DNA from: Planctomycetota bacterium
Lineage (GTDB): Bacteria; Planctomycetota; B15-G4; SIAN01
Direction: 5' to 3'
Assembly (NCBI GenBank): GCA_016795285.1
Contig: JAEUIC010000032.1
Span: forward strand, 1-50,526
DNA: 50,526 nt
The first letter of the stretch is position 1; the number at the start of each line of letters is the position of its first letter. A model generated the notes under the pieces. The model was not told the DNA's origin, made no database searches, and saw nothing but the letters and a program-made list of their open reading frames with translations. A program made the position numbers and the translations under genes. Shown here piece by piece: positions 16,295-26,796 of the stretch.

Positions 16295-16900
16295 CTACTC
16301 CGCCAACCGCCGCGCCAGGCGTGCCAGCGCGCGCGCGAGGATCATCCGCGAGTTCGGCGCGCTGATGCCGAGGCGCGCCGCGATCTCGGCGTGGCCGAGC
16401 TGCTGCCGGTAGGCGAGCTCGACCACCTCGCGCTGCTGCGCCGGCAGCTCGGCGAGCGCCGCCTCGAGCCGCGCGACCTCCTCGCGCCGCACCGCGACGC
16501 CGCTCGCCGTCGACTGCGCCGCCGCGAGGCGGGCGAGCCACTCCTCGGGCGGCTGCGACTCGGCGCCGCCATCGGCGAGCGGTGCCGCGTCGCGGCCGAC
16601 GTCGCGCTTGCGCGCGCCGTAGTAGCGCTGGCGGTCCTGCAGCTTGCGCAGCGCCGTCGCGTAGAGCCACCGCTCGAAGCCGATCTCGCCGTCGTAGCGG
16701 AAGCGATCGAGATGCTCGAGGATCTCGCGGCAGGTCGACTGCACGAGGTCGGAGGTCGACTCCTTCGCCTGCAGCGTCCGCCCTGCGTGGCGTCGCAAGT
16801 AGTCGCGCAAGCCCGGGAGGTGGCGGCGCAGCAGCTCGTCGATCGCGCCGCCATCGCCGCGCGACGCGCGCTGCGCCAGCTCGTGCGAGTCGTCCGCCAT
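16295..16900 (-). CDS. ECF-type sigma factor paired with a receptor kinase
   Basis: A 201-aa sigma-70 family factor without the C-terminal fusion seen in the other one. Region 2 includes STSDLVQSTCREILEHLDRF and FERWLYATALRKLQDR. Region 4 includes LPAQQREVVELAYRQQLGHAEIAARLGIS with a helix-turn-helix. The SDLVQST style and the divergent Ser/Thr kinase gene 56 bp away fit the kinase-associated ECF factors reported in Planctomycetota. No anti-sigma gene is adjacent, so phosphorylation by the kinase is the likely control (inference from family context). The start MADDSHELA at 16900 has GGGGGAG upstream. The stop lies 9 bp from the stop of the convergent PLP-enzyme gene. Confidence 0.93.
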   Translation of the reverse strand: MADDSHELAQRASRGDGGAIDELLRRHLPGLRDYLRRHAGRTLQAKESTSDLVQSTCREILEHLDRFRYDGEIGFERWLYATALRKLQDRQRYYGARKRDVGRDAAPLADGGAESQPPEEWLARLAAAQSTASGVAVRREEVARLEAALAELPAQQREVVELAYRQQLGHAEIAARLGISAPNSRMILARALARLARRLAE

Positions 16901-16929
16901 CGCGCTCCCCCGCTCCGTGACCGCGCCGC

Positions 16930-16952
16930 GCGCCGGATCGTACGATCGGCGC
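16930..16952. promoter_or_regulatory. long imperfect palindrome between ECF and kinase genes
   Basis: The perfect 12-bp palindrome GATCGTACGATC (16936-16947) is flanked by GCGCC (16930-16934) and GGCGC (16948-16952), so the dyad covers 23 nt with a single unpaired G. It fills much of the 56-bp divergent spacer and ends 4 nt before the kinase ATG. It is a candidate operator or leader hairpin. Confidence 0.45.
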
Positions 16953-16956
16953 CACG

Positions 16957-19659
16957 ATGGCGGAGCAGCCCGACGATCCCGGCGACGAGCTCGAGGCGGC
17001 GATGGCCGAGGCGCTCGCGCTCGATCCGCCGGAGCGCGCCGCCGCCTTCGCCCGCCTGCGCCGCGCGCGCCCCGACCTCGCCGGCGAGCTCGAGCGCCGC
17101 CTCGCCGGACTGCGTCGCCTCGACCCGAGCCTCGCCGAGCACGCGGAGGCGCGCGACGACGCGGAGGAGTTCCCTCGCGAGCTCGGCGACTTCGAGCTGC
17201 GCCAGCGGCTCGGCGGCGGCGGGATGGGCGTCGTCTTCTTGGCGCTGCAACGGTCGCTGCAGCGCGAGGTGGCGCTCAAGGTGATCCGGCCGGAGCACCT
17301 CTTCTTCCCCGGTGCGCGCGAACGGTTCCGCCGCGAGGTCGAGATCGTCGCGCGCCTCGACCATCCCGGCATCGTGCGCGTCCACGTCGTCGGCGAAGCG
17401 GGCGGCGTGCCCTACTTCGCGATGGATCGCGTGGCGGGGGCGTCGCTGCAGGAGGTGCTCGACGAGCTGCGCGGCACGCCGCCCGAATCGCTCTCCGGGA
17501 GCGATCTGCGCCGCGCCGTCGAGGCGGTGGCGCGGCGCCGCTTCGGCGACCTGCCGCTCCCCGCCGAGCCGCCGCCGCTCTTCGCCGGCACCTGGATCCA
17601 GGCGTGCCTGCGAGTGGCGCAACGCGTCGCGCAGGCGCTCGACCACGCGCACGCGCGCGGCGTGCTCCACCGCGACGTGAAGCCGTCGAACGTGCTGGTC
17701 ACGCCGGCCGGCGAGGTGCTGCTGGTCGACTTCGGGCTGTCGAGCGCGCAGGACGCCTCGCGCCTCACGCGCAGCGGCGCCGCGCTCGGCTCGCTGCCCT
17801 ACATGGCGCCCGAGCAGGCGCGCGGCGAGCGCGAGGTCGACGCGCGCAGCGACGTCTACTCGCTCGGCGTCACCCTCTACGAGCTGCTGGCGCTCCACCA
17901 GCCGTTCCTCGCGGCGAACGCCGAGCTGACGCGCGCGCGCGTCCTCGCCGCGCGCCCCCCGCCGCTGCGCGAGCGCTGCCCCGCGCTTCCATGGGACGTC
18001 GAGACCGTCTGCCACGCCGCGCTCGACCCCGATCCGGCGCGCCGCTACCCGACCGCCGCCGCCTTCGCGCGCGACCTCGCCCACCTCCTCGCGCTCGAGG
18101 CGATCGAGGCGCGCGCGCCGGGCCCCGCGCTGCGGCTGCGCCGCTTCGTGCAGCGCCACCCGACGGCCAGCACCGCGCTCGCGCTCGGCCTGCTCGCGCT
18201 CGCCCTCGGTCCGGCGGCCGGCTGGATCTGGAGCGAGCAGGCGCGGCGCGAGACCGAGCGGCAGCGCGGCGAGCTGCTGCGGCTCGCCGACGTGCGGCGC
18301 GTCGCCGACCTGCTGGCGCAAGAGGCGGAGCTCCACCCCGCGCTGCCGGAGCGGGTGGCGGCGCTCGACGACTGGCTCGCCCGCTCCGCCGCGCTGCTCG
18401 AGCGACGCGAGCTGCACGCGCAGACGCGCGCGCGCCTCGAGCGCGAGCTCGCCGAGCGGGACGCGCGGCCGGCCGGCGACGCAACGACGGCGGCGCCCGC
18501 GAACGCGCTGGCGGCGGAGCCGCTCGAGCTCGCGTGGCAGGCCGACGTGCTGCGGGGACTCGACCGCGCGCTCGAGGAGCTCGCGACGCTGCGGCCGCGC
18601 GTCGCGGAACGGCGCGACTTCGCGGCGAGCGTCGAGGAGCGCACCGTCGGCGGCAGCGCGGCGCAGAGCGCGTGGCGAGCGGCCGCCGCGGCCGTCGCCG
18701 CCGATCCGCGCTTCGACGGACTGCAGCTCGTTCCGCAGCTCGGCCTGCTGCCGATCGGCGCCGATCCCGCATCCGGCTTCCAGGAGTTCGCCCACCTGCA
18801 GAGTGGCGCGCCGCCGGAACGCGATCGCGCCAGCGGCGCGCTGCAGCTCGGCGAAGCGAGCGCGATCGTGCTGGTGCTGCTGCCGGGCGGCCGCGTGACG
18901 GTGGGATCGCGGAGCGAGGACGCCACCCACCCGCGCGGCTCGCCCCACGTCGATCCCTACCGCGAGTTCGGCACCGTCGACGACGAGGGGCCGCTGCAGG
19001 AGGTCGCGCTCGATCCGTGGTTCGTCGCGAAGCACGAGATGACGCAGGGGCAGTGGCTGCGCGCGACCGGCTCGAACCCGAGCGTCTACGCCGCCGGCAA
19101 GCCGGCGCGCGACGGCAAGGCGTACGACCTCACCCATCCGGTCGAGGCGGTGTCGTGGAACGACTGCGAGCGGGTGCTGCGGCAGCTCGGCCTCGCGCTG
19201 CCGACCGAGGCGCAGTGGGAGCAGGCGTGCCGCGCCGGCACCGCCTCGATCTGGTTCACCGGCGACGAGCGCGCGTCGCTGCGCGGCGCGGCCAACGTCG
19301 CCTCGCAGGAGCTGAAGAGCTCCGGCTTCACGAGCCTCGACGACTGGAGCGACGGCTACGGCGGCCACGCGCCGATCGGCCGCTTCGCCGCGAACGGCTT
19401 CGGGTTGCACGACACGCTCGGCAACGTGACGGAGTGGTGCCGCGACTGGTACGCGCGCTACGACGTCGCCCCCGCCGCGCCCGGCGACGGCCTGCGCGAG
19501 CCCGAGCGCGGCGCTCGCAACCTGAAGGTCCATCGCGGCGGCAGCTTCGAGCACAGCTCCCACTGGCTCTGCCGCTGCGCGGCGCGCTACCCCGACGCGC
19601 CCGATGCCCGCAGCGCCGGCAACGGCGTGCGAGCGGCGCGGCGCCTCGACGGGCGGTGA
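16957..19659 (+). CDS. membrane-anchored Ser/Thr protein kinase with C-terminal SUMF1/FGE-like domain
   Basis: A 900-aa Hanks-type kinase. Glycine loop GGGGMGVVFLA, Lys108, HRD at 238-240 and DFG in LLVDFGLSS are all intact, with YMAPEQA after them. A membrane helix follows at about 404-424, then a helical linker. Residues about 640-890 form a formylglycine-generating-enzyme-like (SUMF1) domain: PGGRVTVGS, WFVAKHEMTQGQWLRATG, LPTEAQWEQACRAG, FGLHDTLGNVTEWCRDWY, VHRGGSFEHSSHWLCR. The two Cys of true FGE in the RGGS-x-C-H-x-x-Y-C segment are not both present, so this domain is probably a binding module, not an enzyme. The start has no clear Shine-Dalgarno, but ATG 16957 is the first in frame before the family N-terminus. 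It is divergent from the ECF gene and converges with the PKD lipoprotein gene. Confidence 0.94.
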   Translation: MAEQPDDPGDELEAAMAEALALDPPERAAAFARLRRARPDLAGELERRLAGLRRLDPSLAEHAEARDDAEEFPRELGDFELRQRLGGGGMGVVFLALQRSLQREVALKVIRPEHLFFPGARERFRREVEIVARLDHPGIVRVHVVGEAGGVPYFAMDRVAGASLQEVLDELRGTPPESLSGSDLRRAVEAVARRRFGDLPLPAEPPPLFAGTWIQACLRVAQRVAQALDHAHARGVLHRDVKPSNVLVTPAGEVLLVDFGLSSAQDASRLTRSGAALGSLPYMAPEQARGEREVDARSDVYSLGVTLYELLALHQPFLAANAELTRARVLAARPPPLRERCPALPWDVETVCHAALDPDPARRYPTAAAFARDLAHLLALEAIEARAPGPALRLRRFVQRHPTASTALALGLLALALGPAAGWIWSEQARRETERQRGELLRLADVRRVADLLAQEAELHPALPERVAALDDWLARSAALLERRELHAQTRARLERELAERDARPAGDATTAAPANALAAEPLELAWQADVLRGLDRALEELATLRPRVAERRDFAASVEERTVGGSAAQSAWRAAAAAVAADPRFDGLQLVPQLGLLPIGADPASGFQEFAHLQSGAPPERDRASGALQLGEASAIVLVLLPGGRVTVGSRSEDATHPRGSPHVDPYREFGTVDDEGPLQEVALDPWFVAKHEMTQGQWLRATGSNPSVYAAGKPARDGKAYDLTHPVEAVSWNDCERVLRQLGLALPTEAQWEQACRAGTASIWFTGDERASLRGAANVASQELKSSGFTSLDDWSDGYGGHAPIGRFAANGFGLHDTLGNVTEWCRDWYARYDVAPAAPGDGLREPERGARNLKVHRGGSFEHSSHWLCRCAARYPDAPDARSAGNGVRAARRLDGR

Positions 19660-19691
19660 CGCCGCGCGGCGCGCCGGCGACGCCGCGTCAC
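19656..19691. terminator. palindromic region between convergent stops
   Basis: A 7-bp inverted repeat (19656-19662 with 19685-19691) holds both convergent stop codons and encloses a further perfect 10-bp palindrome (19667-19676). It could serve both genes as a terminator. No T-run is seen on either side. Confidence 0.4.
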
Positions 19692-21556
19692 TGGAAGTCG
19701 GCGGTGACCGTGCGGTCGCGATCGATCACCACCTCCGCGTAGCCGTCGCCGTTCTCGGCGAAGTCGACTCCCTCCCAGTGGCTGAAGAGCGAGGGGGTGA
19801 AGGCGAAGGCGTGCAGGTAGACGCGCGTGCCGGCCGGATAGTCCTCGACGCCGTCGCTGCCGAAGTCGATGCCGCCGTCCTCGCTGGTCACGACGCCGTC
19901 GCCGGGGCCCGACTTGCGCAGCGTCAGGCGGAAGGTCCCGCCGCCACCACCACCACCGCCACCCGCCCCGACGTCGAAGCCGAGCGCGCCCGTCGACACC
20001 ATCCCCCACGCGTTGGTGATGCGGACGTGGACGACGTAGTGGCCGGCCGTCGCGAAGGTCGCATGGGCGCGAGCGATCGCGCCGGTCGCCAGCTCGAAGA
20101 GGCCGTCGTCGTCGAGGTCCCACTCGTACGAGGAGGCCGGGTAGGACGGCTGCTGCTCGCCCTCGACGTTCGGCACGTTCGCCTCGACGATCTCGACCGG
20201 CACGCCGACCGTTGGCGCCGCGCTCTTCAGCGAGAGCGACGCGATGCTCGGGAGGAGGTAGCACGCCGGCGCTGGCGTCGGATCGAAGCCCGAACCGCCG
20301 GCGACGTCGGTCCAAGCGAAGAGGCGCGCGCCGCTCGCGTCGAAGTCGAAGGCCGGGTCGCTCGCGCCGTGCTCGAGCGCGAACGGGAGGTCGCCGTAGC
20401 TCGCCCAGCTCCCGTCGGGCGCGCGCACCGCGTGGCGGATCGACTCACCCTCGAGCGCGACCAGCGCGACGGCGCCGTCGGGCCGCACGACGAGGTCGCG
20501 CGCCGGAGCGAGCAGCGGCACCGACTCCTCGACGAAGCCGCCGACGCCGGCGTGCCGCTCGACGCGCAGCTCGCCGAGTTCGCTCCACGCGATCGTCGCG
20601 CTGCCGGCGCCGTCGATCCCGATCGCGATCGGCGCGGCGGGGTCGGCCGTCGGGCGCGACTCGAAGTCGGTGAAGCCCGCCGCTGGCGTGAAGCGGACCA
20701 GCGCGAGCCCGTCGGCGCCGCCGCCGACGCGCGACCACGCGGCGATCGCGGAGCCGGCGGAGTTCTCCTCGACGCGCAGGTCGGCCACCTCGAAGGTCCC
20801 GGCATCGAGCTGCACCGACTCGGCCAGCGTCGTCCCGTCGGCGAAGTCGAGCGTCTCGACCAGCGTCTGGCCGGCCGTCGTCCGCCGCGCCCACAGCAGC
20901 CGCGGCGTGCCGCGCAACGCCACGCTGACCTGCGTGAACTCGGCGTCCGCGCCGCGCTCGACGACGATCGGCGTCGGCAGCCAGCTCCCGTCGGGCGACC
21001 GGATCTGCACGGCGAGGTCGTGGAGGTGGTCGAGGAAGGCGACGACGGCGAAGCCGCTCGCGTCGGCGGCGACGTCGAACTCGAAGCGGCCGATGCCGTC
21101 GGCGTCGAAGCGGCGCGCGAGATCGGGCGAGAGCACGACGCGCTGCGCCGGCAGCGCATCGAGGGCGCCCGACCAGCCGAGCAGCGTCGGCGCATCGAAC
21201 GCGCGAGCGGTGGCCGCCGCGACGACCAGCAGTTCCCCGCTCGGCAGCCACGCGACCTTCGGCGGCGAGATGTGCTCGACCTTCGGCGCAGTGGCGTCGG
21301 TCACCTCGAGCCGGACGTGGGTCCCCTCGGTCGCCTTGCCGTTCGCGTCGCGATGCCACTCCTGGACGAGCACCGCCCCGCCCCGTTCATCGCCCGGCCA
21401 GGAGCCGAACGCCCGGACGCCGCGCCCGTTGCCGTCGAGCGCGACGGTCGGGGCCGAGGAGAAGGGGGAGGTGCGATCGTCCTGCCGCGACGGGGGAACG
21501 CAGGCGGCGGCGACCAGCAACGAGACCCAAGAGACGTGCCTGCAACGACCGCTCAT
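19688..21556 (-). CDS. exported lipoprotein with PKD and bacterial-repeat domains
   Basis: A 622-aa protein. The lipoprotein signal ends LLVAAACVPPS (lipobox). The long N-terminal part reads like a beta-propeller (repeated units such as GWSGALDALPAQRV, AAWSRVGGGADGLAL, TIAWSELGELRV). A PKD-type domain follows (about 445-525; SYEWDLDDDGLFELATGAI, then HATFATAGHYVVHVRITNAWG). A run of nine Gly (residues 532-540, coded at 19937-19963) links to a C-terminal bacterial-repeat domain ending RDRTVTADFQ. Cell-surface binding or adhesion is the likely role, and no enzyme motif is visible. GGAGG 7 nt before the ATG supports the start at 21556. A 16-bp palindrome (21582-21597) lies just upstream. It converges with the kinase gene. 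Confidence 0.82.
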   Translation of the reverse strand: MSGRCRHVSWVSLLVAAACVPPSRQDDRTSPFSSAPTVALDGNGRGVRAFGSWPGDERGGAVLVQEWHRDANGKATEGTHVRLEVTDATAPKVEHISPPKVAWLPSGELLVVAAATARAFDAPTLLGWSGALDALPAQRVVLSPDLARRFDADGIGRFEFDVAADASGFAVVAFLDHLHDLAVQIRSPDGSWLPTPIVVERGADAEFTQVSVALRGTPRLLWARRTTAGQTLVETLDFADGTTLAESVQLDAGTFEVADLRVEENSAGSAIAAWSRVGGGADGLALVRFTPAAGFTDFESRPTADPAAPIAIGIDGAGSATIAWSELGELRVERHAGVGGFVEESVPLLAPARDLVVRPDGAVALVALEGESIRHAVRAPDGSWASYGDLPFALEHGASDPAFDFDASGARLFAWTDVAGGSGFDPTPAPACYLLPSIASLSLKSAAPTVGVPVEIVEANVPNVEGEQQPSYPASSYEWDLDDDGLFELATGAIARAHATFATAGHYVVHVRITNAWGMVSTGALGFDVGAGGGGGGGGGTFRLTLRKSGPGDGVVTSEDGGIDFGSDGVEDYPAGTRVYLHAFAFTPSLFSHWEGVDFAENGDGYAEVVIDRDRTVTADFQ

Positions 21557-21581
21557 CGCCCGACCTCCACGCGAGTCGCGC

Positions 21582-21597
21582 GATCGCGAACGCGATC
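21582..21597 (-). promoter_or_regulatory. 7-bp inverted repeat upstream of the PKD lipoprotein gene
   Basis: GATCGCG (21582-21588) and CGCGATC (21591-21597) form a perfect dyad with a 2-nt centre. It is 26-41 nt before the lipoprotein ATG in the 111-bp spacer 21557-21667. The position fits an operator overlapping a promoter; no clear -10 or -35 can be named. Confidence 0.35.
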
Positions 21598-21667
21598 CCG
21601 CTCCCGTGGAGAACGGCAGTCGCGCGCGAACGCAACAGCGGAAGTCGCGGGGGGAGCGGGCGCGCGG

Positions 21668-22333
21668 CTAGGCCGGCGATCGGGGCGGCGACGGCGGCGC
21701 CTGCGACGACGGGAGATCGAGCGGCGAGCACCGCTCCACCGCCGCGATCTGCCGCTCGTGCCACCGCCCCAAGAGCAGCTGCGCTGCCAGCGCGCCGACC
21801 AGCGCCAGGAACATGTCGGTCTGCGTGTCCCACGGATCGCCCTGGGTGCCGAGGAAGGCGTCGGCCGCGCTGCCGATCGCCAGCGCGGTCGCCCACTCGA
21901 GCAGCTCGTAGAGGGCGCTGAAGGCCAGCACGATCGAGGTCACGACGACCAGCAGCCAACCGCGGCCGCTCACGACGCGGCGACGCAGCAGCAGCTCGCG
22001 CATCAGCAGCGCTGGCACGAAGCCCTGCGCGAGGTGGCCGAGCCGGTCGTAGTGGTTGCGGGCGAGCCCGAACGCGTCGCGCACCCAGTTGCCGAGCGGC
22101 ACTTCGGCGTAGGTCCAGTGCGCGCCGACCAGCAGCACCAGCGCGTGGAGGAAGAGGCAGCGCAGCACCAGCGGCGTGAGCGGGAAGCGGCGCTCCGTCA
22201 CCGCCAGCAGCGGCGCGCCGATCAGCACCGGCGCCGCCTCGAGCCACCAGGTCGCGACCTCGCGCGGCCCGATGGCCGACCATGCCACCGCCAGCGCGGT
22301 GAGCAGCAGCACGACGATCGTCTCGCGACGCAT
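21668..22333 (-). CDS. DUF2238-family (YjdF-like) integral membrane protein
   Basis: A 221-aa polytopic membrane protein. Hydrophobic segments lie at about residues 5-20, 32-47, 57-72, 100-112, 123-142 and 168-190. The C-terminal motif GTQGDPWDTQTDMFLALVGALAA and the segment YDRLGHLAQGFVPALLMRELLL are typical of the DUF2238/YjdF family, whose function is unknown. The tail ends in a short Pro/Ser-rich stretch. The only stop-to-start gap to the upstream sulfatase-like gene is 14 bp, so the two are probably one transcript. The ATG at 22333 is the first in frame after the hydrolase stop. Confidence 0.88.
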   Translation of the reverse strand: MRRETIVVLLLTALAVAWSAIGPREVATWWLEAAPVLIGAPLLAVTERRFPLTPLVLRCLFLHALVLLVGAHWTYAEVPLGNWVRDAFGLARNHYDRLGHLAQGFVPALLMRELLLRRRVVSGRGWLLVVVTSIVLAFSALYELLEWATALAIGSAADAFLGTQGDPWDTQTDMFLALVGALAAQLLLGRWHERQIAAVERCSPLDLPSSQAPPSPPRSPA

Positions 22334-22347
22334 GGGCACGCGCGGGG

Positions 22348-23874
22348 CTACTCGAGGTAGCCGAGTTCGCGCAGCCGCTTCAGCGTCTCGGGATCGGCGG
22401 CGAGGAGCTCCTTCTCGGTCAGGCTCTTCACGTCGACGCCCGCACGGCGCGCCTGGTTCTTCGCCCACCACTCGAGCACCCGCTCCTCGAGGCGCGCGAC
22501 GCGCTCGGGCTCGGCGTCGGCGAGGTTCTTCTCCTCGCGGAAGTCGGTGTCGAGGCGGTAGAGCTCGTGGCGCGGGCGCGGCCGGTTCGCGGTCGGCTTC
22601 AGGTTCAGGATGTACTTCCAGGGCCCCTCGATGACGGAGAGGTGGTTGCCCTGGCCGGGGAAGAACTTCTCGTCGGGCATCTCGTGCAGCTCGGCGAAGA
22701 CGGCGTGCGCGTCGCCCGCCTCGCCCTTCAGCAGCCCGGCGAAGCTCCGGCCCTGCAGCCCCTCGGGCGGCTCGATGCCGAGCAGCTCGAGCAGCGTCGG
22801 GTAGAGGTCGATCGACTGCACCGGCTCCTTCACGACCAGGCCGGCCGGCAGCAGTCCGGGCGCCACGAGGATCAGCGGCACGTGGAGCAGCTCGTTGTAG
22901 ACGGTGTAGGCGTGGCTGGTGCCGCCGTTCTCCATGAACTCCTCGCCGTGGTCGGAGGTGACCACGAAGATCGCGTCCTCGAACTCGGGGCGCTTGCGCA
23001 GCGCGTCGTGGAGCGTGCCGATCTCGCGGTCGTTGGCGCGGATGTCGGCGTCGTAGAGCGCGAGCGCCGTCTCGATGAACGGCTCGACCTTCACCTTCGC
23101 GTTGTCGAAGTGCTCCTTCGTCGTGACGCTGCCGACCTTGCCCGGGTTCTTCTGCCGGATCTCGCGCAGCTGCTTCTCGTACTCCTTCTTCTTCGCCTCG
23201 GTGGTGAACTTGCGGAAGTCGGCCGGCGCCGGGTCGTACATCTCGTGCGGGTCGATCGAGTGGAGCCAGAGGAACCAGGGCGACTGCTTGTTGGCCTTCA
23301 AGAAGGGGAGCACCTTCTCGTTGATGGCGGCGCCGGAGCCGGTCGAGTGGCCGATCGAGTCGCCGCCCGGGATGATCTGCGTCGCCTCCATGAATTCGTC
23401 GAACCCCTGCTGGTAGTTCGACATGCGGCCCATCACCGGGTTGGTCGAGAAGGCGGCCGTGCGCCAGCCGCCGGCGCGCAGCGCCTCGGGCAGCGTGACG
23501 AACCGCTCGTCGAGCTGGTCGAAGAAGCGGTGCATGCCGGTGACGGTCGGGTAGCACGAGGTGAGGATCGAGGCGACCGCCGGCTTGGTCCACGGCGCCT
23601 GCGAGAAGCAGCGCTCGAACTTCACCCCCTTCTTGGCGAGCTCCTCGAGCTCCTTCGAGGTCTCGCGCTCGCAGCCGTACGCGGAGAGCCGATCGGCGCG
23701 GCAGGTGTCGATGACGTAGAGCACGAGGCTGCGCGGGCGGCCCGAGGACAGCGCGGGCGCCTGCGCGGGAGCGGCGGCGGGCGCCTGCGCCGGAGCTTGC
23801 GCGAGCAGCGGCGGCAGCGGCAGCACGGCGCCGATCGCCCAGGCAGCGGCGCGGAGGAGCTTCGTCTCGGCCAT
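22348..23874 (-). CDS. exported sulfatase-like hydrolase (alkaline phosphatase superfamily), Thr nucleophile
   Basis: A 508-aa protein with an N-terminal signal (AWAIGAVLPLPPLLAQ) and an Ala/Pro linker. The metal-binding Asp of SLVLYVIDTCRADRLSAYG, the DH of FVVTSDHGEEFMENGG and the SIDLYPTLLELLGI segment place it in the sulfatase branch of the alkaline phosphatase superfamily. The catalytic segment reads APWTKPAVASILTSCYPTV. The position that is Cys or Ser in C/S-x-P-S-R sulfatases is Thr here and the Arg is Val, so formylglycine cannot form. A Thr-nucleophile phosphoesterase, phosphotransferase or atypical hydrolase is more likely than a classical sulfatase. The start is ATG 23874 with GAAGGGG just upstream. 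It is divergent from acnA (138-bp spacer). Confidence 0.85.
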   Translation of the reverse strand: MAETKLLRAAAWAIGAVLPLPPLLAQAPAQAPAAAPAQAPALSSGRPRSLVLYVIDTCRADRLSAYGCERETSKELEELAKKGVKFERCFSQAPWTKPAVASILTSCYPTVTGMHRFFDQLDERFVTLPEALRAGGWRTAAFSTNPVMGRMSNYQQGFDEFMEATQIIPGGDSIGHSTGSGAAINEKVLPFLKANKQSPWFLWLHSIDPHEMYDPAPADFRKFTTEAKKKEYEKQLREIRQKNPGKVGSVTTKEHFDNAKVKVEPFIETALALYDADIRANDREIGTLHDALRKRPEFEDAIFVVTSDHGEEFMENGGTSHAYTVYNELLHVPLILVAPGLLPAGLVVKEPVQSIDLYPTLLELLGIEPPEGLQGRSFAGLLKGEAGDAHAVFAELHEMPDEKFFPGQGNHLSVIEGPWKYILNLKPTANRPRPRHELYRLDTDFREEKNLADAEPERVARLEERVLEWWAKNQARRAGVDVKSLTEKELLAADPETLKRLRELGYLE

Positions 23875-24012
23875 CGACCCCTTCCCCGAAGTGCTTCCCT
23901 GGCGGCGCGGCGGACGATAACGGCGCGCTAAGCTCCTCGCCCCTCGCGCTTCCGCCGCGGCGGCCGACTCGGTGCCGCCGCCTCGCCGGAGCGCCGACTT
24001 GGAGCCGCATCG

Positions 24013-26751
<2,739 letters not shown>

Positions 26752-26767
26752 CGGAACGGAGCGCGCG

Positions 26768-26791
26768 GCGCCGCCCGACGGTGGGCGGCGC
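26768..26791. terminator. 9-bp hairpin between convergent acnA and FG-GAP genes
   Basis: A perfect 9-bp GC-rich stem (26768-26776 with 26783-26791) has a 6-nt loop. It lies in the 45-bp gap between the two convergent stops and could act in both directions. There is no T-run. Confidence 0.5.
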
Positions 26792-26796
26792 GGCGC

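Noticed and set aside
22348..23874. Call as classical formylglycine sulfatase
   Set aside because: The nucleophile position is Thr and the motif Arg is absent, so only the superfamily is claimed.
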